Shown here in pieces: positions 8,936 through 19,350 of a stretch of DNA of 64,000 nt; within the stretch, counting starts at the first letter, position 1, and each line of letters begins with the position of its first letter. Both the position numbers and the translations under genes were made by a program. Source of the DNA: Rhizophagus irregularis. Its lineage: Eukaryota; Glomeromycota; Glomeromycetes; Glomerales; Glomeraceae. The notes beneath the pieces were generated by a model that worked only from the letters and a program-made list of their open reading frames with translations, searched no databases and had not been told where the DNA came from. The stretch spans positions 5,270,001 through 5,334,000 of the forward strand of contig NC_089430.1 in the NCBI RefSeq assembly GCF_026210795.1, read 5' to 3'.

Positions 8936-9550
8936 AGACTGACGTTTTTAATTAAAAAAAACCAATATTTTTTTGATTTTTAATCACAAAAATGTCAAGT
9001 CTGACGTTTTTAATTAAAAAAATCATTTTTTTTTGATTTTTTAATTACAAAAATGTCAAGTCTGACGTTTTTAATTTAAAAAAAACCAATATTTTTTTAA
9101 TTTTTATTTTTTAATCACAAAAATGTCAAGTCTGACGTTTTTTAATTAAAAAAATCATTTTTTTGATTTTTTAATAACAAAAACGTCAAGTCTGATGTTT
9201 TTAATCAAAAAAATCATTTTTTTTGATTTTTTAATTACAATAACGTCAAGTCTAACGTTTTTAATCAAAAAATCATTTTTTTTTAATTTTTTAATTACAA
9301 AAACATCAAGTCTGACATTTTTAATCAAAAAAATCATTTTTTTTGATTTTTAATCACAAAAACATCAAGTCTGACATTTTTAATTAAAAAAAACCAATAT
9401 TTTTTTTGATTTTTAATCACAAAAACGTCAAGTCTGACGTTTTTAATAAAAAAATCATTTTTTTTGATTTTTTAATTACAAAAATGTCAAGTCTGACGTT
9501 TTTAACTAAAAAAATCAATTTTTTTGATTTTTAATTACAAAATTGTCAAA
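8936..9550. repeat. Tandem array of about 60-bp units, block T1
   Basis: About ten units repeat every 58-65 bp. Each has the core gtcaagtctgacg followed by ttttaattaaaaaaatcat and ttttttgattttttaattac. The core is itself a near-palindrome (cgtca-agtc-tgacg), and the A/T part forms a second one (aaaatca/tgatttt). The same unit occurs inverted at 9655-10510 and again in this orientation at 11157-11840. Confidence 0.85.
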
Positions 9551-9556
9551 TCTAAC

Positions 9557-9645
9557 TAGAGTAACTTGGTAATTATTAGTGAGTTATAATCATTATACTG
9601 TCAGATTGACTCGAAAATTTTGGGTCGGGTCATCAAACGTTTTTA
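9557..9645. repeat. Inverted-repeat arm R, left copy (pairs with 11842-11930)
   Basis: The sequence starting tagagtaacttggtaattat, and containing gactcgaaaattttgggtcg, is present as an exact or near-exact reverse complement at 11842-11930, ending ccaagttactcta. R and R' look like the termini of an element of about 2.37 kb. The first bases (TAGAG) fit the hAT terminal consensus, but the flanks do not give an 8-bp duplication. Confidence 0.75.
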
Positions 9646-9654
9646 TAATTAAAT

Positions 9655-10504
9655 ATAAAAAAAATTGATTTTTTTATTAAAAACGTCAGACTTGACGTTT
9701 TTATGATTAAAAAATCATTTTTTACGTTAGATTTGATTAAAAATCAAAAAAATTGATTTTGTTGGTTAAAAATGTAAGACTTGGCGTTTTTGTAATTAAA
9801 AAATCAAAAAAAAAAATGATTTTATTAATTAAAAATGTCAGACTCGACGTTTTTGTAATCAAAAAATCAAAAAAATGTTTTTTTTAGTTAAAAACGTCAG
9901 ACATGACATTTTTGTGATTAAAAATAAAAAAAAATGTCAGACTTGACGTTTTTGTAATTAAAAAATCAAAAAAATGACTTTTTTAGTTAAAAAACGTCAG
10001 GCTTGACGTTTTTGTAATTAAAAAATCAAAAAAATGACTTTTTTAGTTAAAAAATGTCAGGCTTGACGTTTTTGTAATTAAAAAATCAAAAAAATGACTT
10101 TTTTAGTTGAAAAACGTCAGGCTTGACGTTTTTGTAATTAAAAAATCAAAAAAATGACTTTTTTAGTTGAAAAACGTCAGGCTTGACGTTTTTGTAATTA
10201 AAAAATCAAAAAAATGACTTTTTTAGTTGAAAAACGTCAGGCTTGACGTTTTTGTAATTAAAAAATCAAAAAAATGACTTTTTTAGTTGAAAAACGTCAG
10301 GCTTGACGTTTTTGTAATTAAAAAATAAAAATCAAAAAAATATTGGTTTTTTTTAATTAAAAACGTCAGACTTGACGTTTTTGTTATTAAAAAATCAAAA
10401 AAAAATGATTTTTTTAATTTAAAACGTCAGACTTTGACATTTTTGTGATTAAAAATCAAAAAAATATTAGTTTTTTTAATTAAAAACGTCAGTCTTGACA
10501 TTTT
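9655..10504. repeat. Tandem array of about 60-bp units, block T2 (inverted)
   Basis: This is the reverse orientation of block T1: the core gtcagacttgacgtttttgt is followed by aattaaaaaatcaaaaaaat. Six successive units between about 9960 and 10320 are almost identical (caggcttgacg, with tgacttttttagtt), indicating recent local amplification. Together with T1 it forms a palindrome around the R arm. Confidence 0.85.
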
Positions 10505-11153
10505 TTGTTAAAAAAATAAAAAATGAAGAAAAAACGTTTTTGTGTTATTTTTTTTATAATTTTATATGGAAAAATGCCAAAACGTTTTTTTCTTAATAGT
10601 AATGCAAAAAAAAAGTTTTTGGCATTTTTTTTAATAATATTATATGAAAAAATGCTGAAACGTTTTTTTTACAATTTTTTTATTTTTTTGCAATATTTTA
10701 TGAAATTTTAATGATCAACAAAAAAATGAAATTATGCAAATATTGAATGATGCAACAATTTAACAGGGACTTTTAGTGGCACAGGAAGAGTTTTTGCGAA
10801 AAGTTGGCATTAGAAGTTTTTTTCATTGTCATTGACATTGACATTGACATTGACATTGACATTGACATTGACATTGTCACTGACATTGACATTGTCATTG
10901 ACATTTACAATAAAGTTATATAAGATTAATCTGAGAGTTTTTTACCAAAAAGGAAATTTTTTATAAAAAGGGAAATGATTTTCAATTTCGAGGCAATTCA
11001 GCAGGTGTTTTAATAACAAATTGAGAAATGATTTCCATAGAAAATCTCGTGACAAAATTTATAATAAATTTAAAATAAATGATCAACAAATGATCAACAA
11101 AATCGTTACTAGTTTTATAAAAAACGCCCAATAATATCTTTTTATTGTTTTAA
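10505..11153. repeat. Right arm Q'-hexamer-P' of the long palindrome
   Basis: This is the reverse complement of the left side in the mirrored order Q' (10505-10823), tgacat hexamer run (10824-10905) and P' (10907-11153). Close matching over hundreds of bases shows that the two arms arose from one sequence recently or are homogenised. No coding potential is seen. Confidence 0.85.
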
Positions 11154-11156
11154 CGT

Positions 11157-11840
11157 AAAAAATAATTTTTTGAATCATAAAAATATCAAATCTGACGTTT
11201 TTAATTAAAAAATCATTTTTTTTTGATTTTTTAATTAAAAAACGTCAAGTCTGACGTTTTTTAACTAAAAAAGTCATTTTTTTTGATTTTTTAATAACAA
11301 AAACGTCAGGTCTGACGTTTTTTAACTAAAAAAGTCATTTTTTTTTGATTTTTTAATTACAAAAACGTCAAGTCTGACGTTTTTTAACCAAAAAAAGTCA
11401 TTTTTTGATTTTTTAATTACAAAAATGTCAAGTCTGACATTTTTTAACTAAAAAAGTCATTTTTTTGATTTTTTAATTACAAAAACATCAAATCTGACGT
11501 TTTTAATTAAAAAAATCATTTTTTTTATTTTTAATCACAAAAATGTCATGTCTGACGTTTTTTAACTAAAAAAGTCATTTTTTTTTGACTTTTTAATTAC
11601 AAAAACGTCAAGTCTGATGTTTTTTAACTGAAAAAGTCATTTTTTTTTTGATTTTTTAATTACAAAAACGTCAAGCCTGACATTTTTTAACTAAAAAAGT
11701 CATTTTTTTGATTTTTTAATTACAAAAACGTCAAGCCTGACATTTTTTAACTAAAAAAGTCATTTTTTTGTTTTTTTTAATTACAAAAACGTCAAGTCTG
11801 ACATTTTTAATAAAAAAATCAATTTTTTTTATATTTAATT
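11157..11840. repeat. Tandem array of about 60-bp units, block T3
   Basis: This is a further block of about eleven units in T1 orientation (cgtcaagtctgacgtttttt, aactaaaaaagtcat), ending against the right R arm. It can pair with T2, so T2 is shared by two overlapping palindromes. Confidence 0.85.
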
Positions 11841-11841
11841 A

Positions 11842-11930
11842 TAAAAACGTTTGATGACCCGACCCAAAATTTTCGAGTCAATCTGACAGTATAATGATTA
11901 TAACTCACTAATAATTACCAAGTTACTCTA
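11842..11930. repeat. Inverted-repeat arm R', right copy
   Basis: Reverse complement of 9557-9645, ending agttactcta. Downstream gtttaataaacaatt resembles the start of a T unit (gtttttaattaaaa), suggesting that the R-bounded element once inserted within a T array. Confidence 0.75.
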
Positions 11931-11940
11931 GTTTAATAAA

Positions 11941-13504
11941 CAATTCATTTTTGAACATTTTTTAAAAAAACTAATGTATAAGAAATGTATACGGAAAAAA
12001 TTAATCATGCGGAATGTATACGGAATTTTTAAACTTAATATTTTTAGAAGATAATTTTACAAAAATCCCGTATCATAACACGAGATCACATGATTGTTTA
12101 TTGTTTTGTTATGATACGTTTTTTGTTTTTTATATAAACCCTTTGATCTTTCGATCTACCTTTCTGTCTTTCCTTTCCTTTCTCTTTCTCTTGTCTTATT
12201 TTTGTTATTTTTTCTAAATTTTTTTTCTTTCTTCGTCACCCCCTTTTAAAAATAATTTTTTTTTTCGTACCTCACTTTAAAAAAAATTTTTTTTCGTCAC
12301 TCTCCTTTGAAAAAAAATTTTTTTTCGTCACTCCCTTAAAAAAAAATTTTTTCTTTTATTCCTACTCTTCTTTTTTTTAAAAAAAATTTCTTCTTTCTAT
12401 TTCTATTTCCTCTTTATAAAAAATTTTTTATTTTTCTAACTTTGACGTCCTCCCTTTAAAAAAAAATTTTTTTTTAACTTTCCTAACTTCATTACCCCTC
12501 TTTTTAAAAAAGTATTTTTTTTTGGTTTATTCTTTATTCCCCTTTCTTTTTTATTTATATTTAATTTCATAGGCCAGCAGGTTTTTTTTTTGTGAGAATA
12601 TTCAGTTTCTTTTTTCTTTTTTTAGATCAGTTTGGGAGTCCTTTTCTTTTTGTAGGATGATTCAGGATTTTTTCTTTTTTTAGGTCAGTTCAAATTTTCT
12701 TGTTTTTTTGTAAGCTGGGTTCAGATTCTTTTCTTTTTGTAAGTTGTTTCAGTTTTGTTGCTTCAGAGTCTTCTTTTTTTTGTAGGTCAGTTTTGGATTT
12801 ATTTTGTTGTTTTGGTTTCTTTTTCATTAGACGCCTCATTATTCTTTTCTTTTATGTAGATCAGACATTCTGGAGTTCTCTTTCTTTTTTGTAGGAATGC
12901 TGACCTTTGGTGACTTGGACGATTGCAGATACTATATAAGGGGGGGTTTTGTTTCCAATCTTTTTTTTTGTTCTTTTAGGTTGTTTGACTTCAAATGAAC
13001 CTAAACCTATAGATAATTTTGGTTGCAATAGGTGGTTTTAATAAGGAGGGAATTTTCATAATGTATTTGTACTTTGTTTATTTTTTATTTTTTATTTAAT
13101 TTAATAAAGTAAAATTAGATTTATGTAAATACAATTATAGTAAACTGTAATACAAATAGTAAATTCAGTGACCAAATCGTATAAATTTCGTGATAAAATC
13201 AGTGATCAAATCATATAAATTCCATATAAATCCCGTGCAAATTCTGTATCCAAACCATATTTTTAGTGATACAGAATTGTGCATTTTTCCGTATCCTATT
13301 ATGATAAGGAAAAAAATCGTATAAAAACTTTATAAAAAATGTATCCAATTTTTTTATAGGGATATTGTATGATAATAAAGATAGATAAAATAAATTCATA
13401 TCTTGCGTTTATTCATATGCATATATAAAATCTTCTATAAAAGATTTCAAATTTTACTAAATAAATACATTAATTAAAATATTGTTAAAATCCTTACACG
13501 TTCT
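11941..13504. other. Pyrimidine-rich low-complexity region, no gene seen
   Basis: Between about 12225 and 12545 a motif of ctccctttaaaaaaaattttttttcgtca type recurs every 40-55 bp. Between about 12590 and 12900 a second degenerate motif (ttctttttgtaggtcagttt) recurs every 45-55 bp. The plus strand is extremely T/C-rich. At 13075-13125 the sequence has an AATAAA-bearing 3'-UTR look (tttaatttaataaagtaaaa), similar to the end of the retroposed unit at 8515, and ggccagcaggt at 12572 resembles gccagtaggt at 8401. This may be a degraded 3' end of a related retroposon. The Phe/Leu-rich open frames here are composition artefacts. Confidence 0.45.
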
Positions 13505-13507
13505 GTA

Positions 13508-14043
13508 CACAGGTCGAAAAGTGAAAAATCAGGCATCAATCAGTCACCAATCGGTCACCAATCAGGTACCTGATTGGTGACCGATTGGTGACTGATTGGC
13601 ATTTTTGCCAAATACCGTCACCAATCAGGCAGTTTGCTAACTTTTGATCCAGTGATCAGAAAAGAATGAAATATAGCTCATTGGAATCGTCTCAACAAGA
13701 CGAATCTAATGGTAGTAAAATCGCATCTCTAGGATTAATAGTTAATAAAATATTAAATAAAATATAAATGATACATTTTATTTTTATATTTTACTTAATT
13801 TCTCATCAAGTATTAATCCTAGAAATGCGATTTTACTACCATTAGATTCGTCTTGTTGAGATGATTCCAATGAGCTATATTTCATCCTTTTCTGATCACT
13901 GGATCAAAAGTTAGCAAACTGCCTGATTGGTGACGGTATTTGGCGAAAATGCCAATCAGGCACCAATCAGTCACCAATCAGTCACCAATCAGCTACCTGA
14001 TTGGTGACTGATTGGTGCCTGATTTTTCACTTTTCGACCTGTG
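13508..14043. mobile_element. Miniature inverted-repeat transposon with GTA target duplication
   Basis: A 536-bp palindromic element begins CACAGGTCGAAAAGTG and ends with its reverse complement. It is flanked by GTA at 13505-13507 and 14044-14046. Both ends contain arrays of an 11-12 bp motif (caccaatcag) folded around ggtacc and agctacctga. The arms extend almost to the middle (about 13760) through gatccagtgatcag and ttagattcgtcttgttgag. There is no transposase gene. The duplicated flank at 44691-44700 reads ttctgtattt without the element, so an empty site exists. A 3-bp duplication is typical of PIF/Harbinger-like elements, but the superfamily is not settled. Confidence 0.85.
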
Positions 14044-14116
14044 GTATTTGTTTAAAATATTTAATAATTTATTTAATCAATAAAAATAAAATGAATACAT
14101 ATAATTTAAATAACTG

Positions 14117-14285
14117 ATCATTAAATTTTAAAACCCTGTTTAACGTAATTCTCAATAATTTATAAAAAAAAAATTTACCCTTCTATTAGTGAAGAAAAGC
14201 AAAAAAAAAAAATACTCTATTTCAATATATCTCAACGTTAATATTTTTAAAACTGACGTTAAACAGAGTTTTAAATTGTAATGAT
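14117..14285. repeat. Short inverted-repeat element downstream of kinase gene 1
   Basis: The left end atcattaaattttaaaacc, then ctgtttaacgt, pairs with acgttaaacagagttttaaa and taatgat at the right end. The loop is A/T-rich with attagtgaagaaaagc. It starts about 80 bp beyond the stop codon of the gene. The same element sits downstream of every kinase locus (24822-24968, 31091-31236, 44744-44905), so it predates the locus duplications. Confidence 0.75.
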
Positions 14286-14365
14286 TTAAATAAAAAAAAA
14301 AATAGGTTTATCTATATATACTACACATACAATAGTATTTGTAATATTTGTGACTAGCAACTAAA

Positions 14366-17300
14366 CTAGTTTATGATCTTTGTCCAAAACTTTTTTCTAT
14401 TCGATATTTTGAACCTAAAAAAAAAATAAAATAATATATTGAATACGAATAATATAAAACTTACATCTTAATATTCAGTTGAGAAATATTAATTTGTAAA
14501 GATTCTATTTAATAAAAAGTTTTATTAGTATCTTTAACTGATTTGCATTTTTAAAATAACAAAATTATTATTAATAATAATACCTGAAGATTCCTTGCTT
14601 ATTATATTATCATATTGTTCATCAGAATTTTTTATTTTAGGCCTACAAAAAAAAAATAGTATATTAAATATAAATAATATTATTAATCATTAATCAGATA
14701 ATTAAAAAACTTACATTTTATTATTATTCAATTGAGAAATATCAAGTTGTAAAGATTCTATTTAATAAAAAGTTTTATTAGTATCTTTAAAAACTGATTT
14801 GCATTTTAAATAACAAAATTATTAAATGATACCTGAAAATTTCTCGCTAATTATATTATCATTTTGTTCATAATAATCGTCGGAATTTTTTGGTTCAGGA
14901 AGATTATTAAAATCGAGTAATCTACTTGTATAAATAGCTTCTGAATGTGTATTATATGATATCCCTAAACTAGTTGAAGTTATACTGCTATTTGATGAAT
15001 TATTACTTATCTCATCTGCTTCCTTAATTTGTGCTCGTAATTCTATCGTTTGTTCATTATTAGATTCATATTGCCATCTAAATAAAATATTAATTATTTC
15101 TTTTGCTATTGGTCTGCTTAATGGGTTTGCATCTAAGCATCTTTTAATTAAATGTACAATTAATTGTGGTACTTTAATGTTAAACCTTGGTCTAAGTCCT
15201 TTGCAAATTTTTATTGCTAAATTATTATCATGTTTTAAATCATGATATGGGGGCAATCCAGAAATTACTTCATACATTATTATACCAAAACTATATATAT
15301 CGGCAGCTTTGGTATAATTTTGTCCTCTTAAAATTTCAGGAGCTATATAAGGTAAAACACCATATATCTTGTTTTTTGTACCTTCTAATTCATTAAATTC
15401 ATTATAATTTGCAGGTTTACATAATCCCATATCAGTTATAGCAGTTTTATATTTAAACTTTAAAATATTTCCAATATGCAAATCTCGATGAATAAATTCC
15501 TTTTCATGAATACATTTAAGTCCAACAATAATATACTGTAAATATTCAAACATTTTATTCCAGTTAAGCATATTATGTTCTTTGTCTAAATAATTTCGTA
15601 GATTTCCATCTTCTGCATATTCTAGGACCATTATATAATTTTTCGTTTTTGGATCCTGAGTTATTCCATAGAATCTAACAATTATATCATTATCCATTTT
15701 CACTTTATTATGCAGCATGATCTATGATGTAAATGTAAATATACAGTATATATTAGTAAAGCTAACAAAATCAAAAGTAATATTAGATTTATAAGATTAA
15801 TCAAATTATACCTCATTTATAAATTCTAATGTAACATTTTTTGAATTATCTAAACTTTTCAGAGCTACAAGCATATTTTCATTATACCTTTTCCGATTTT
15901 GATGTTCATTATTCCAATTAGTCATATACCCATCAATCCAATTTGCTCTATACACTTTGCCAAATCCACCTTTAGCAATATATTCAATATTATAAAATCT
16001 ATCATAAGGTATCCATTCTAATACTTCTTTTACATCTTTATGGGATGATAGCTGAGTATCTTGAATAAATTTATCAATATCATCATTACCACTAGTCCAA
16101 TCTATGAATTTATATTGAAAATTTATTGTGTTACATATACTATTACATTTTTTACATTTATTTTTCAAAACCAATAAATAACTTTTTGTTTCCAGATCTT
16201 GAGTTATCCCATAAAATTCATATTTTATTTTAATCTATAAATGTAATAATATTTAGTAAAATTAAAGTATTCAAAATTTACTAAATAATTTTATCATACC
16301 TTATTTGTAAATTTTAATGTAAGAGTAGTATTTAAGCTCTTCAAATTCACAATCATATTGTGACCTTCTCTTTTCCAATTTTGTTTTTTATAATCCCATT
16401 CACTTATGTATCCATCAATCCAATTTGCTCTATACACTTTTCCAAATTTATCTTTTGCTATATATTTAATATCATACAATCTATTGTTAGGTATCCATTC
16501 TAATGCTTTTCCTGTATTATCATGAGCTGATAGCTGAGTATCTTGAATAAATTTATCAATATAATTATTACCACTAGTCCAATCTATGAATTTATGTTGA
16601 AAGTTTATTGTGTTACATATACTATTACACTTTTTACATTTATTATTCAAAATCATTAAATAATAATTCTTTGTTTCTGGATATTGAGTTATTCCATAAA
16701 ATTTATATTCTATTTTAATCTATAAATGTAATAATACTTAGTAGAAATTAAAATATTCAAAATTTTGCTAAATAAATTTATCATACCTTATTTGTAAATT
16801 CTATTGTAACATTTTTTGAATTATTTAAATTCTTCAAGTTTACAAACATATTATAATTTTCTCTTTTCCAATTTTGATTTTTGCTATCCCAATTAGTTAT
16901 ATAACCATCAATCCAATTTGCTCTATACACTTTGCCAAATTCATCTTCTGCAATATATTTAATATTATATAATCTATCATAAGGTATCCATTCTAATGCA
17001 TCTTTTAAATCATTATGAGATGATGACTGAGTATCTTGAATAAATTTATCAATATCATTATAACCACTGGTCCAATCTATGAATTTATGTTGAAAGTGTA
17101 TTGTATTACATATACTATCACACTTTTTGCAATCATAATTCAAAACTATCATATAATTATCTGTTTCTGGATCTTGAGTTATTCCAAAAGGTATATTGAT
17201 CTACAAATACAAATATATTAGTAGAAATTAGAAACTTCAAAATTTTGTTAAATAAAAATTTATTACAGTACCTCATTTTCAAATTCTATTGTAATATTTT

Positions 17301-19128
17301 TTAAATTATTTACTCTCTTCAAATTTACAAGCCTATTATGATCTCTTTTCCAATTTTGATTATTATCATCCCAATAACTTATATTTCCATCAATCCAATT
17401 TGCTTTATACACATTACCAAACTTATTTTTTGCAATATCATCTAATCTATCATAAGGTATCCATTCTAATGCATTTGATATTTTACTATATCTATGAGCT
17501 AATAGCTGAGTATTTTGAATAAATTTATCAATATCATTATTACCACTAGTCCAATCTATAAATTTATGTTGAAAGTTTATTGTGTTACATATACTGTCAC
17601 ATTTTTTACATTTTTTATTCAAAACCATCATATAATTATTTGTTTCTGGATCCTGAGTTATTCCATAAAATTCATATTTTATTTTAATCTATAAAATGTA
17701 TTAATATTTAGTAGAAATTAAAATATTCAAAATTTTGCTAAATAAATTTATTATACCTTATTTGTAAATTCTATTGTAACATTTTTTGAATTATTTAAAT
17801 TCTTCAAATTCACAAACATATTATAATCTTCTCTTTTCCAATTTTGATTTTTGCTATCCCAATTATTTATACTACCATCAATCCAATTTGCTCTATACAC
17901 TTTGCCAAATTCATCTTCTGCAATATATTTAATATTATATAATCTATCATAAGGTATCCATTCTAATGCTTTCTTTATATTATTATGGGCTGACAGCTGA
18001 GTATCTTGAATCAATTTATCAATATCATTATTACCACTAGTCCAATCTATAAATTTATATTGAAAGTGTATTGTATCACACATTCTACTGTAACACTTTT
18101 TACATTTATTATTTAAAACCATCATATAATTTTTTGTTTCTGGATCTTGAGTTATTCCAAAAGGTATATTAATCTACAAATACAAATATCTTAGTAGAAT
18201 TAAAAACTTCAAAATTTATTGTATTAAATTTATTATACCTCATTTTCAAATTCTATTTTAATATTTTTTAAAGAATTTACTCTCTTCAAATTCACAAGCC
18301 TATTATGACCTTCTCTTTTCCAATTTTGATTTTTATCATCCCAATGTTTTATATTTCCATTAATCCAATTTGCTTTATACACGTTGCCAAACTTATTTTT
18401 TACAATATCATCCAGTCTATCATAAGGTATCCATTCTAATGCTTCATTTATATCTGCATTATCATGAGCTGATAGCTGAGTCTCTTGAATCAATATATCA
18501 ATATCATTATTACCACTAGTCCAATCTATAAATTTATGTTGAAAGTTTATTGTGTTACACACATTTCTATTACACTTTTTACATTTATTATTCAAAACCA
18601 TCATATAATTTTTTGTTTCTGGATCTTGAGTTATTCCAAAAGGTATATTGATCTACAAATACAAATATATTAGTAGAAATTAGAAACTTCAAAATTTTGT
18701 TAAATAAAAATTCATTATAGTACCTCATTTTCAAATTCTATTTTAATATTTTTTAAAGAATTTACTCTCTTCAAATTCACAAGCCTATTATGACCTTCTC
18801 TTTTCCAATTTTGATTTTTATCATCCCAATGTTTTATATTTCCATTAATCCAATTTGCTTTATACACGTTGCCAAACTTATTTTTTACAATATCATCCAT
18901 TCTATCATAAGGTATCCATTCTAATGCATTTGATATTTCACTGTTTTTATGAGCCATTAGCTGAGTATGTTGAATAAATTCATCAATATTATTATTACCA
19001 CTAGTCCAATTTTCAAAATTTTGTTGAAAATGAATTGCATTACATGTATAATTACATTTATTACATTTTTTAACATGTGATGATTTAATTAATTTATTAA
19101 TAACTTTGATAAAAGGGTTCATTGACAT
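14366..19128 (-). CDS. Kinase gene 1: seven N-lobe modules plus one TKL-type catalytic C-lobe
   Basis: My splice model has exons 18724-19128, 18239-18652, 17757-18173, 17272-17688, 16787-17200, 16300-16719, 15812-16234, 14833-15721, 14715-14757, 14584-14642, 14465-14504 and 14366-14414, with GT-AG introns of 50-90 bp. The reading frame is open throughout, predicting 1329 aa. Residues 1-970 are seven modules, each with a Cys cluster (CxxCNxxCN), FxxWTSGNxxID, LEWIPYDR and a kinase N-lobe (FGKVYRANWIDG ... LK). Only the seventh has GGFG and VALK. Residues 971-1329 form the C-lobe with HRDLHIGN (about 1048), DMG in place of DFG, YIAPEIL and DIYSFG, then Ser/Asn-rich mini-exons. A cytoplasmic Ser/Thr/Tyr kinase of the expanded Glomeromycotina type is inferred; the substrate is unknown. 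Modules 1 and 2 are identical over their last 60 or so residues. Confidence 0.85.
15812..19128 (-). repeat. Tandem array of seven exon units, kinase gene 1
   Basis: The unit is one phase-0 exon (405-423 bp) plus a 65-71 bp intron, period about 480-490 bp. Donors read gag or aag then GTATxA/GTACT; acceptors read TTATAG or TTGTAG before AT(T/C)AA. Internal exons begin with xFYGITQDPETxNYMMVL, a copy of the start of the catalytic C-lobe exon, and then switch to the Cys-rich domain. Two N-lobe subtypes occur: IAEDEFGKVYRANW and DDIxKNKFGNVYKANW. Confidence 0.85.
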
Positions 19129-19350
19129 TTTTAAACTATAAATGAATTCAAGTTAATAGGATATCAAGGATAAATGAAAAAATTTTAAACCTTATTATAA
19201 CGAATTAATTGAATTATGCAATGATGCGTTGTGTAACAATTTTTTTTTACACCGTGGAATGCGGATGTTGATCAAAATCAATACGGAATTTTTCGGATGT
19301 CATTGTTTAACAAATTATGCAATGATGCATTGTGTAACAAATTTTTTTTC
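19129..19350 (-). promoter_or_regulatory. Conserved upstream region of kinase gene 1
   Basis: About 15-40 bp before the ATG lies aatgaattcaagttaatagg (plus strand), also found before genes 2 and 3. Further out are two copies of gcaatgatgc(a/g)ttgtgtaac, at 19216-19236 and 19318-19339, whose caatg-atg-cattg core is an inverted repeat, together with cggaatttttcggatgt at 19283-19299. The same block lies upstream of gene 3 (53469-53525) and of the relic at 55.7 kb. Promoter function is inferred from conservation and position only. Confidence 0.5.

Noticed and set aside
9155-9337. Open frames within the tandem repeats (9155-9337, 10523-10711)
   Set aside because: They repeat the same 20-residue phrase because the DNA is repetitive; no coding evidence.
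8936-9550. Regular 60-bp repeats that superficially resemble a CRISPR array
   Set aside because: The units vary throughout, there are no unique spacers, the genome has introns, and the array is mirrored in inverted copies, so it is a transposon-type tandem repeat.
9549-11938. 8-bp target duplication for the R-bounded element
   Set aside because: The flanking octamers (aatctaac and gtttaata) differ, so insertion by a hAT transposase cannot be claimed for it.
12014-12894. Phe/Leu-rich open frames at 12014-12217 and 12700-12894
   Set aside because: They result from T-rich low-complexity DNA; there is no start context, no conserved domain and no homologous frame.
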